Assembly (NCBI GenBank): GCA_965243175.1
Contig: OZ251532.1
Location: 3,286,001 to 3,350,000 of the forward strand
From: VXYL01 sp965243175
GTDB lineage: Bacteria; Pseudomonadota; Gammaproteobacteria; Pseudomonadales; Azotimanducaceae
Direction of reading: 5' to 3'
DNA length: 64,000 nucleotides
The position numbers were made by a program, and so were the translations under genes. Below are positions 62,601 to 64,000 of this stretch, one piece after another (the first letter of the stretch is position 1; each line of letters opens with the position of its first letter). The notes beneath the pieces are model-generated. The model ran no database searches. It was not told the DNA's origin and saw only the letters and a program-made list of their open reading frames with translations.

Positions 62601-63747
62601 CGAGCCCGCCCCGGCCGATCTGCGCCTGGTGCGAACGCTGGACCTCGCCGACGCGGCCCTCGGCGCACTGGCGACGGAAGACCTGGGCGGCCTCCCCGGC
62701 CTGCGAACGCTGGACCTGACGGGCAACGCCCTGAGCGTCCTCCCGGCCCTCCCGGAGGCGACGCAGCTGGAACACCTGCTGTTGGCCGGCAACGCCTTCG
62801 AGGCGTTGCCGCTCGGTGCCCTGCCAGCCCCGGAGCGGCTGCGCAGTCTGTCGCTCTCGGACAACGCCCTCGCCGACCTGCCGGCGGACGCCTTCGCGCC
62901 AGTTCCCGCCCTGCGCTCCCTGCGCCTGGACGGCAACCAGCTGCAAACACTCCCGAACGGCCTGTTCGCCGGCCTCGACTCCCTGCGGGGGCTGCGCTTG
63001 GACGACAACCCCGGCGCCCCGTTCGCGCTCCGAGTCGGTCTGGAGCGAACGGACGCCGAACCGTGGGCGCCAGCCCCGGCAACGTTGCGAGCAACGATGC
63101 CCCTGGGCGCCCCCTTCGAGACCGTGATCGCCCTCGCGGCGGAGGGCGGCACGTTCGCCAACGCCGCCACGGAGTCGGAAACGACCGTGCTGCCCGGCGC
63201 CACCACAAGCGCCCCGTTCACCGTGAACTCGACAGCGAGCTTCGCCCGAGTCTCCCTCACGGCACCCGAACTCCCGCCCCGCCAATGCCTGACCGGCCCG
63301 TGCTGGCAAGGCTTCGCGCTCGAAGCGGGCGAACCGATGCCGTTGTTCGCCCGCCCGCTGCGGGTTCTTGCGGCGCCGGCGCCCGAGGCGCTGTTCGGCG
63401 ATGATCTGCGCGTGGCGCTGTCGTCGCTGGCCGAGCCGGGCGAGCCGGGCGGCGAACTGCAATGGACTGTCCGCTCATCCGACTCAACGGTGGCGACCGC
63501 GCGCGTCCTCGGCGGTCATCTGGTGGTCGAACCGGAGCCCGGCGCGGAAGGCGCGGTGGCGATCGAGGCGACTGCGACCGACGTTCATGGCCAGACCGCG
63601 ACCGTGCGCTTCGAGGTGCGAGTCGAGTTCCACCGTCCGACCAGCCCGACCCGAGGCTGGCGCAGCGCTGTACTGTCGGAGCAGCAGCCGCCTTCCGCTG
63701 AGATGCCCGCAAGTTTGGATGGCGTGCGGGTAGGAGATTCCGACTAG
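38602..63747 (+). CDS. Giant secreted repeat protein (~8,380 residues), adhesin-like
   Basis: GTG 38602 is chosen because it opens directly into a signal peptide (RRRASRAAIALLFAASALPA, then AAWITS); no clear SD is present. In order: a Calx-beta-like domain; six Ig-like units; three super-repeats each containing two GLUG-type modules (D.D.DGLIEI.TLAQLNA, GLFA.LR..A.VRSLGL) and a putative-Ig domain (NKTYRRNVEIATFQIP); five four-domain Calx-beta-like cycles plus five degenerate units; an FnIII domain (VSWSASPGAQGYWVQW) near 61590-61905; an Ig-like and another Calx-beta domain; then leucine-rich repeats and a final beta domain. Numerous D-x-D-x-D-G loops imply calcium binding. No C-terminal anchor or RTX export signal is seen. 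Probable cell-surface or secreted adhesin or matrix protein. Confidence 0.9.
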   Translation: MIDAIDAIRRRASRAAIALLFAASALPAAAWITSPHALFQSTLNNSVVRICGLYTGGSDHRRADQYTIKGWPATGAGTLRVSSVADSGSGCANVTLGYTGSFSIDQQIRFGISDLIETDGNFRDTGTIWVFAVNPQLAVGDVTGAPSEEGARAYVPVRLRTRPQGDVSIAVSSTDTTEGTVSPSSLTFTQHNWNANQTVTATGANDTLNDGDQTWSVRLNPASTVDTAYNGLSDVDVSMTTVDQTGGPQQNAIAVVSTPANATGYRVGENIEVRLTFSLAAAVTGTPQLAIRIGDDVRQASYASGSGSTQLTFSYPVLPGDADADGISVWANDLTLNGGAIRLSTGTVSARLRLTATITNSAAHKVDGSQGVSGIEAVVLNTPAVGDAYERGENIDVTLVFSEGLHIVGLPQVALNIGTATRQAVFARELGRGARPVFRYTVTADDTDTDGISIGPTALNLNGATIHDRRANAHAVLHIGHRAITNSGSHKVTGGVFSAPTIVGYGRGVGSASRWDLASTPSTNQLWWEDSIPPARFVSRPTYKWGEIIEAHATFDRPVVVTGTPSVGFYLGFSPNVAVNYVAEDSTDTVLSFQLVLLNANANTAGVALQGQIELGGGAKIQDARDTTVAANLALGGLANNDGRQNAHADGGIETDPAVAAVELSAPVFGDTYERGETIEATVTFDRVVDVTGTPQLALGIAANTRQANYVRGTGTEKLVFRYQLVQADVDTDGISIAATALTLNGGTIRLIQRTRDAALGLGTNAITNDGDRKVDGTKLTTPRVEEVYFRRAPASGDTYVLGERMDVTVDYNRAVTVTGSPRMALTIGDDARYAEFFRAVGSNRLRFRYVVALDDLDTDGTSIFRDALDLNGGTINDARDATVAAHLGLGRRAFTNASQYKVDGNLGPPGIRSLTLSAPALGDTYNLGETIEATVTFNKAVDVTGTPQLALGIGANTRQANYASGTGSAALVFRYTVVAADVDPDGITIEGGALALNSGTIDVAGGTTDARLGLGANAFSNNLAYKVDGANAPRAYIGATTPSSPLEEDVLAGATVAVGLANTTYTGSVTQSNFTLHTNVPGLTVASLAPVASGDTTATLTLAYNNAPFDNARTLAVTVAASAHAQSGSLKTSRAPVLPSFDIEALPSAFTLNENPGSTNANTREYIVRMGIELTEATTVTVAGATRHVRVDTNTGTPEDQHTLTFDAANWHTAQTVTVTAEQDDDSETENVTLAHVVPGEGSFGAVQVTVTDDDRGTVLIDANPTTTAQDPGPLLLAEGATAPYAVSLSAAPTANVTVAVASDDAGAATVDQSSLTFTTANWNTPQTVTVTAEQDTPDAVDESATLTHTATGGGYNSTASRLRVGVSDDERTGTDFDADNDGLIEVSTLAQLNAIRWDPDGDGSPSSGNAASYSGASGAFANASTDMGCPAVDGTAACKGYELTQDLDFDTDGDGSTHTSGTSDSDDAYHNGGNGWDPIGPSISTTFLERVRRINEESFNAVFDGNGHNIHNLFISRGRDWSGLFAALRPGAVVRSLGLPNAYVANGGGSVAPLAGVLRGRVEAVWATGTASGNTNVGGLVGSTQAGAAIVASYSKASAACVSSGGFAGGLAGANFGAIEASYATGAVTGACPAQNKNGLANGAGTATASYWDTMASGVTTSAQGAGRTTSQLRTPTSAAGIYASWGPMDVDGDGDPSESPWDFGTSSHYPALRYRGADPVLQRGDYDYDGDGLIEIRTLAQLNAVRWDLDGDGAPSTGNVGNYGKAFRNHRADMGCPTSTADADNNDCTGYELENDLDFDTDGDGATHTGGTSDSGDAYHNGGSGWDPIGPAATVSDSTHFNAVFDGKGKVIRNLYVNRSHRYAGLFGGTASGATVRALGVADAYVEAWNFSGTLSGENAGRIAAVWTSGAVQGGSHIGGMVGAATATSTIVASYSTASAQCNGTGASDLAGGLVGTNAGTIATSYSTGAVTGNCPTANKHGLAGGSGTFTASYWDVNRSGIADDAGTASPEGETSANLRAPTGYSGLYAAWDDQDVDGDSTVGRALDVDDDAWDFGDQWQWPVLKFGGLDTARQIALQPNVAPTFTGTVPNKTYRRNVEIATFQIPAATGGEGAGGYAYTASGLPAGLVFEGVCGARRVCGTPTANTTGARTVTIYAADSDTNTDDSDRGMLTFTITVVEPTAALTSSPAALTEATLNGAELTVTLTDSTFESGVTTGSFALNTNVPGLAVGSLATVTAGDTSATLTLAYNDTDFDTNRTLGVTVAAAAHALPNTIVSPTVAVTPSLEATATPDSLGLTEATTGGGNVRTFTVVLDSLPMSDATVAVASADAGAATVDKATLTFTTTNWATAQTVTVTAQADDDPNNETVPVTLTAAGIGVLATVTVNVTDDDRGTVLIDADPSTPALDPGPLLLAEGDTGDYAVRLSAAPTANVTVAVASGDTSAVTVGSSSLTFTTANWSTPQTVTATAVAEASDAVDESVLVSHTATGGGYGGTSSDLRVGVSDAERTGTDYDTDEDGLIEISTLAQLNAVRWDLDGNGAVASSDQANYSGASGAFASASTGMGCPTGGCSGYELTQDLDFDTDGDGSTHTSGTSDSGDTYHNGGSGWDPIGRSWSPSDSTHFNAVFDGNGHSIHNLYVNRNRNYGGLFAVLRGNATVRSLGLPNAYVDISAQGSGAPLAGSSWGRVEASWASGSAAGNTNVGGLVGSTAASSVIVASYSRASAQCGAGSAGGLVGGNGGTIVASYATGAITGSCAATNKHGLAGYTGTATASHWDRETSGVTTSDQGAGRTTAQLQTPTSATGIFAGWADLDVDGDGDPHESPWHFGTSSQYPALSYRGMDPVPQRGDYDLDDDGLIEIRTLAQLNAVRWDMDGDGTPSTGTNDAANYGKAFRGHVTGMGCPTADGCEGYELENDLDFDTDGDGSTWTEPGGTFTADSGDAYHNGGSGWDPIGPSSTPRNATHFTATFAGNGHVVANLLVNRARNYVGLFAALRPNGTVRSLGLPNARVRRGGTSAAPLAGHVAGRVAAVWATGAVQGEGDVAGLVGAAITGSRIVASYSTAAVECTGSGSYSMGAGLVGASTGTATIVASYSTGAVTGSCQTASKHGLAGGRRGFDGRLRRGPVTASYWDTDRSGINDDSDSNPPEGKTSANLRAPTGYTGLYDAWDDQDVDGDGARGAAADADDDAWDFGVAWQWPVLKFGGLDTARQFALQPNLPPTFTGTVTDKTYRRNVRIEPFEIPSATGGEGVGYTYTASGLPAGLNFGAPNCFARQVCGTPTTNTTGAQTVTIYAADGDTNTDDSDRGVLTFTITVVEPTATLTSTPAALTEATLNGAELTVTLTDTTFESGVTTSSFTLNTNVSGLTVGSVATVTAGDASATLTLAYNDTDFDTARTLGVTVAAAAHSLPNTIVSPSVPVTPSLEATVTPPNLTLSEDPDAANNARTFTARLDSVPAATSTVAVASADAGAATVDKAALTFTTTDWNTAQTVTVTAQADDDANDEEVAVTLTEASVGVLATVTVTVEDDDLGTVLIDADPSTPALDPGPLLLAEGDTGAYAVRLSAQPSADATVAVASGDTGAVTVDLSSLTFTTTNWSAPQTVTATAVAEASDSVDESVLVSHEATGGGYGGTASNLRVGVSDAQRTGTDFDVDNDGLIEVSTLAQLNAIRWDLDGDGSVSAGNTANYSGASGAFASASTGMGCPAVSNTATCTGYELTRDLDFDTDGDGSTHTAGTSDSGDTYHNGGSGWDPLGPSSAPSDGTHFNATFDGNGHSIHNLFVSRNRNYGGLFAALRGSAVVRSLGLPNAHVDIGQQGSAAPLAGESSGRVEAAWASGSAAGNTNVGGLLGQNHGVVAASYSKASAQCGNGSAAGLVANNTGTIVASYATGAVTGSCSASLKHGLAGGATGTATASHWDRETSGVTTSAQGAGRTTAQLKTPTTATGIFAGWADLDVDGDGNPHESPWHFGTSSHYPALGYRGADPVPQRGDYDYDDDGLIEIRTLAQLNAMRWDLDGDGAPASSAANYGKAFRNHATGMGCPAVGGCTGYELENDLDFDTDGDGSTHAGGTGDSGDAYYNSGSGWAPIPAQFTATFDGNGKVIANLFVSVVNGTAALFTDLRAGAVVRALGLEDAYVSGAAYGAPLAGRIWGRVAAAWATGTVRSFTGAGGLAGAAEPGSTIVASYSTATVECTGTGSSNRGGGLTSISFGSVLASYSTGTVTGACPGKAGLAAISGSGSAQASYWDVDRSNIADDPGSLPPEGETSANLRSPTGYTGLYALWDNQDVDGDTLIGAAADPDDDAWDFGGEFQWPVLKFGGHDVARQVALQPNVAPTFGTGSVTNRTYRKDVEIATFQVPPASGGEGTTYTYEASGLPAGLVFEGVCGERRVCGTPTANTTGAQTVTIYAHDGDTNLEDSDRAALMFTITVVTPTATLAASNPTSLTEANLDGAEVTVTLADTAFASGVAQSSFTVGGNVPGVTVASVATVTAGDTTATLTLTYTGADFSAASTLTVTVADAAHDLPGTIASNALNVTPTPGVTVSRATLALEEDPTAGGGTNRNVGTYTVRLTADPTPAGGGNCNVNIEATSDNADVSIDTDSSPLTKRVVFTSLDWNTAQTITATVAGDDDAADDAATISHARVGSTCSGGFFGRPTLPSVAVNVNDDETAGILLDANPATASMDESGPLALDELSTSSDNSKSYTVRLSAEPTANVTVSVTSDDTTALTVDKASLTFTSSNWNTRQTVTATAVQDGDSTGESVTITHAASTTAMGEYTNVQATITASLTDKDTPGFVFDADPSSPATDEAGPLELQELQSSTTNAADYTVRLASLPTQTVTATITSSDTSAVTVGQSTLTFTATSWNTPQTVTLSAQQDDGGANESVTITHSAATATSSEYSNVSSDFTATVDDDETPAITLSTTALTVPEGNSADYTVQLATEPEGGSVTVAITGAGNGLTPSPTSLTFTAANWNTARSVRVTAATDPNGENEQAMLTHASSGGEYDDATDVDLTATATDSDTPSLAVSVTTLTVNENSTNTYTIRLNTQPSATVTVTVGGASGAVTVDTAATSGNQNTLTFTNANWGTAQTVTVAAGSDDNARDEQVNLTHDASGGDYASLALASRPGVEVTVDDDETAGILLDADPNTPNDQSGPLALNENPMATNNSVSYTVRLSSEPTQDATVTIASNDTTAVTVDDTDGDSNNGVQNTLTFTSTNWNTPQTVTLTAADDTDGTGESATITHTVSGPTEYASVQATITANTTDDDAPSFVFDADPDTANDQAGPLALEELQSSATNSDDYTVRLSAQPTQTVTATITSGDTSSVTVGDTDTDTPGDQNTLTFTSSDWNTPQTVTLSAQQDDNGFDETVTITHSAATTPSSEFNNVSGSFTASVTDDETPAIVLSATMLTVPEENSRTYTVLLATEPVGGSVTVTITGAENRLSASPTSLTFTAGNWDTARTVTVAAANDSDGTNEMATFSHAASGADYGSIPAATIVATSTDDDAPSLQVSTTALTVNENSSGSYTIRLNTQPSATVTVTVSGASGAVTVDTAATSGDQNTLTFTNTNWATAQTVTVSAGDDGNAQNEQVSLTHDATGGDYAGLAVGSRPGVTVTVTDNDTAGILVDADPNTANDQAGPVLVNELSTASNNTHDYTVRLSSEPTQTTTVTITSNLASVTVGDTDGDSLNGVQNTLTFTAANWNTPRTVTLTAAEDDNGVGESATITHTSSTSSASEYTNLMATLTANTTDDDTPSFVFDADPDTANDQSGPLALEELQSSTTNSDAYTVRLYTQPVQTVTATITSNTPSVTVGDTDGDSLNGVQNTLTFTAANWATPQTVTLTAQQDDNGFDETATITHSAATTPNSEYTNVNGTFTASVNDDETPAITLSATTLTVPEENSRTYTVRLATEPVGGSVTVDIAGAANNLSASPTRLVFTAGDWDTARTVTVTAANDNDGTNDVATFSHAASGADYGSVPAATIMATSTDDDAPSLQVSVTALTVDENSSGSYTIRLNTQPSATVTVTVSGATGAVTVDTSATTGNQNTLTFTNANWATAQTVTVSAGDDGNARNEEVSLTHTASGGDYAGLAMGSRPGVTVTVTDNDTAGILLDADPNTPNDQAGPIALAELSTASNNSVSYTVRLSSEPTQTATVTITSDDTTAVTVDDTDGDSLNGVQNTLTFTSANWNTPRTVTLTAAQDTDGVGENVTITHTAATATQSEYTNLQATITANTTDAQAPGFVFDADPSSPATNEAGPLQLAELSSSSTNTDDYTVRLTSQPTQTVTATITSSNTLAVVVDDTDTGNPGTQNTLTFTSSNWDTPQTVTLTAQQDDNGFDESVTIAHAAATTTNSEYRNVNGSFMATVNDDETPAITLSATTLSVQEQSSATYTVRLATEPVGGSVTVDVTGAADGLSASPTRLIFTAGSWDTERTVRITAANDQDGDSEVVTFSHAASGADYGSVPTAALVATSTDNDTPSLQVTPTTLEVDENSSGRYRVRLNTQPTGNVTVTVSGAAGAVTVDTATTSGDQNTLTFTTTTWSAQQTVTVEAGDDGNAQNEMLTLTHTASGGGYGALAAGARPSVQLTVDDDDTAGILVDADPNTANDQPGPVLLNELSTASNNSVDYTVRLSSEPTQTATITITSNDPAVTVGDTDGDSLNGVQNTLTFTNANWNTPRTVTLTAAEDDNGVGESATITHTSSTSSASEYTNLSATLTANTTDDDAPAFVFDADPDTVNDQSGPLALNELSTSLTNSDAYTVRLYTQPTQTVTATITSNTPSVTVDDTDGDSLNGVQNTLTFTATNWATPQTVTLTAQQDDNGFDETVTITHRARTTPNSEYTNVNGTFTASVTDDETPAITLSATTLTVPEQNSATYTVRLATEPVGGNATVDITGAADGIAPNPTRLVFTAGNWDTPRTVRVSAANDNDSTNEVVTLSHAATGADYGSVPTAAIVVTATDDDTPSLNVSPTRLTVRENRTATYTMRLNTQPSAAVTVSVSGTTAEVTVDETALTFTTTNWNAARTITVSAADDDNATDETVNLLHAATGGDYTGLAPASRPGVEVSVDDDDTPALAIDPDPNAGPLALNEMSGHADNAKDYTVRLATQPTAQVEVAVSSNDRAVSVDNDATPRTRTLTFTTTNWATAQAVTATAAEDDDASNETVTIAHAASGGDYEGVSAQLSATTLDDDEPAIVVVATALVASGVAEGGEATYTVRLDTEPAGVARVSVAAEGSVSVDLDRNQAGVQRWLRFDATNWNTPRAAQVRGLEDADAASGMATLRHTSSGADYARAPAVDVQFAVSDTDTPQVLADATTVEVNEDSTAAYSVTLAAAPTGGTVEVTPTSSDEAVATVSPTTLRFTASNWNAPQRVTVRGVSDGAASITHPTTGADYGGASTPTVAATVRDEDAPGVRVEPTLLRMEEGGTGSYRVRLNTQPAADVTVTATSGSSELTLQDGVQQVGALTLTFTTGNWNAEQRVRAQSIVDDDVDDETTTVTHTVAGYAGVSSAPTLAVEVEDADAPGIAFDPPEGLSLTEGGAAATATYTAVLTARPTAAVTVAVSSDDAGLAFDTNTAPGAPGDQTELTFTTTNWNVPQTVTARAETDADAATEEAVLLHAASGGGYDSVAAEYAVQVSDADAAPAPARVQASSAGTTSLSVSWSASPGAQGYWVQWRAVGGEWSLDRLIEVPAVGAASAGGTLRVATGALSARIDGLREGVVYEVRVLGLNRGDPGDPSPTASGTPRPRSPAGNRAPVVAAQPGIVLLEVGGQTELDISGLFREPEGDALTYSAASTNPEVATATLAGTTLRIFGGRPGNAEIAVTAEDPQGLSARLDIRVGVIGTACYTAPAQAPEGGTAVLTAELASAVEGSTTVRWRIMRDTNPATADADAGDHGGASGDVEIRAGERCATIEIPILNDSVAEPAREWFDVELRLRYNRDARLTHTTVSVAVLEGVCDRAPPVRRALMAATDARRCHEPAPADLRLVRTLDLADAALGALATEDLGGLPGLRTLDLTGNALSVLPALPEATQLEHLLLAGNAFEALPLGALPAPERLRSLSLSDNALADLPADAFAPVPALRSLRLDGNQLQTLPNGLFAGLDSLRGLRLDDNPGAPFALRVGLERTDAEPWAPAPATLRATMPLGAPFETVIALAAEGGTFANAATESETTVLPGATTSAPFTVNSTASFARVSLTAPELPPRQCLTGPCWQGFALEAGEPMPLFARPLRVLAAPAPEALFGDDLRVALSSLAEPGEPGGELQWTVRSSDSTVATARVLGGHLVVEPEPGAEGAVAIEATATDVHGQTATVRFEVRVEFHRPTSPTRGWRSAVLSEQQPPSAEMPASLDGVRVGDSD
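39350..41700 (+). repeat. Six ~130-residue Ig-like units in the giant protein
   Basis: Each unit shows GDTYERGETIEATVTF, then VTGTPQLALGIG, a Tyr-rich strand and DTDGISI...LNLNGGTI. Starts are near 39350, 39725, 40087, 40580, 40950 and 41335. The pattern resembles SwmB-type bacterial Ig-like domains. The third unit is clearly divergent in sequence and codon use. Confidence 0.8.
42361..52626 (+). repeat. Three 3.42-kb super-repeats in the giant gene
   Basis: Copies start at GAC-GAC-GAC codons at 42361, 45784 and 49204 and are 3,423, 3,420 and about 3,423 bp long. Each encodes about 1,140 residues: GTVLIDA-type Calx-beta domain, GLUG module A (GTDFDADNDGLIEVSTLAQL), GLUG module B (DYDYDGDGLIEIRTLAQL), a putative-Ig domain, an ALTEATLNGAELTVTL domain and a second Calx-beta-like domain. 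A partial unit precedes the first copy (about 41700-42360). Confidence 0.88.
52627..59874 (+). repeat. Five four-domain Calx-beta-like cycles in the giant gene
   Basis: The marker codon T in D(E)TAGILLDA recurs at 52636, 54049, 55507, 56968 and 58435, with the equivalent position at 59875. Periods are 1,413, 1,458, 1,461, 1,467 and 1,440 bp. Each cycle holds four ~120-residue domains starting with AGILLDADPNT, PSFVFDADPDT, PAITLSATTLTVPE and PSLQVS..TLTVNENS, all sharing LTFT..NW.T.QTVTV and a D/E-rich end. Five degenerate units follow to about 61580. Confidence 0.88.
62520..63030 (+). other. Leucine-rich repeat region of the giant protein
   Basis: A Cys-containing cap (GVCDRAPPVRRALMAA...CHEP) leads into about six LRRs (LRTLDLTGNALSVLPAL, LEHLLLAGNAFEALP, LRSLSLSDNALADLP, LRSLRLDGNQLQTLP, LRGLRLDDNPG). 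This cap-plus-LRR arrangement is common in surface proteins of marine bacteria and suggests protein-ligand binding. Confidence 0.8.
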
Positions 63748-63752
63748 CGGCC

Positions 63753-64000
63753 ATGCGGGTGGTTTGCGCGGTCGGGGCCGAATCCACCGGCAAAACGACC
63801 ATCTGCCGCGAGCTGGCGCGGCGCTTTCGCGTGCCGTGGCTTCGGGAGTACGCGCGCGAATATCTGGACGGCGGCGCGTACGGGCCGGCGGACTTGCAGA
63901 AGATCGGGCGCGAGCAGGCGCGGCGGGAAGCGGAACTGCTGAACGGTACGCGCTCTGGCGTCGTGCTGGACACCGACTTGGCGGTCGTCTTCGTGTGGTG
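63753..64000 (+). CDS. NadR-like ATPase/kinase (AAA_28), 5' part only
   Basis: ATG 63753 lies 5 bp after the giant gene stop. The 82 visible codons encode MRVVCAVGAESTGKTTICRE, a P-loop (GAESTGKTT) typical of the NadR nicotinamide riboside kinase domain and related AAA_28 proteins. WLREYAREYLDGGAYGPADL follows, also matching that family. NadR's reaction is phosphorylation of nicotinamide riboside to NMN; whether this protein shares it cannot be told from the fragment. Its proximity to the giant gene may simply be a tight gene junction. Confidence 0.82.
   Translation, partial: MRVVCAVGAESTGKTTICRELARRFRVPWLREYAREYLDGGAYGPADLQKIGREQARREAELLNGTRSGVVLDTDLAVVFVW

Overview
The window is a GC-rich chromosomal segment, roughly two-thirds G+C by eye and strongly biased to C or G at third codon positions. 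The gene set (TonB-dependent receptor, class 2 quinone-linked PyrD, PepN aminopeptidase N, ELM1-like, NIPSNAP and ASPIC/UnbV proteins, DUF1501 paired with a c-type-cytochrome-like partner) suggests a Gram-negative proteobacterium, most likely an uncultured marine or host-associated gammaproteobacterium. That placement is inference. No rRNA or tRNA gene and no CRISPR array was seen.

Left part (1-13.4 kb): the 3' end of a TonB-dependent receptor faces an orphan HicB-like gene across a strong stem-loop. A tight minus-strand run follows: DUF454/PGPGW-like membrane protein, ELM1-like protein, Sel1-like protein, FG-GAP/ASPIC protein, TPR protein. Next are cysE and an AAA_14/DUF4143 ATPase. The ATPase promoter region carries a near-perfect palindrome over its -35 box. 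Divergent from it are NAD kinase, an amidase and a short-chain dehydrogenase, then a protein with a caspase-like His/Cys pattern.

Middle (13.4-36.3 kb): mocA-like and xdhC genes lie divergent from pepN, followed by pyrD, an aminotransferase, a P-loop kinase-like gene and two overlapping thioredoxin-fold (HCCA isomerase/DsbA) genes. A hydrolase and a NIPSNAP gene diverge from a TauD-type dioxygenase across a repeated operator-like site. A tightly packed minus-strand operon (34431 down to 25074) encodes two enoyl-CoA hydratase-like proteins, a PhyH-HEAT fusion, a 1662-residue di-haem-motif protein and a Tat-type DUF1501 protein. It diverges from an acyl-CoA synthetase gene.

Right part (36.3-64 kb): an Rpn-family PD-(D/E)XK nuclease gene has a well-placed internal Shine-Dalgarno and start for its C-terminal segment. 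The same C-terminal segment is duplicated just downstream as a free-standing small gene. This looks like an intragenic antitoxin plus a liberated second copy and is the most system-like candidate in the window. Next is one gene of 25 kb encoding a secreted protein of about 8,380 residues. It holds six Ig-like units, three 3.42-kb super-repeats, five roughly 1.45-kb four-domain Calx-beta-like cycles, an FnIII domain and leucine-rich repeats. A 17-C homopolymer sits 18 bp upstream of its most likely start codon, suggesting phase variation. The window ends inside an NadR-like ATPase/kinase gene.
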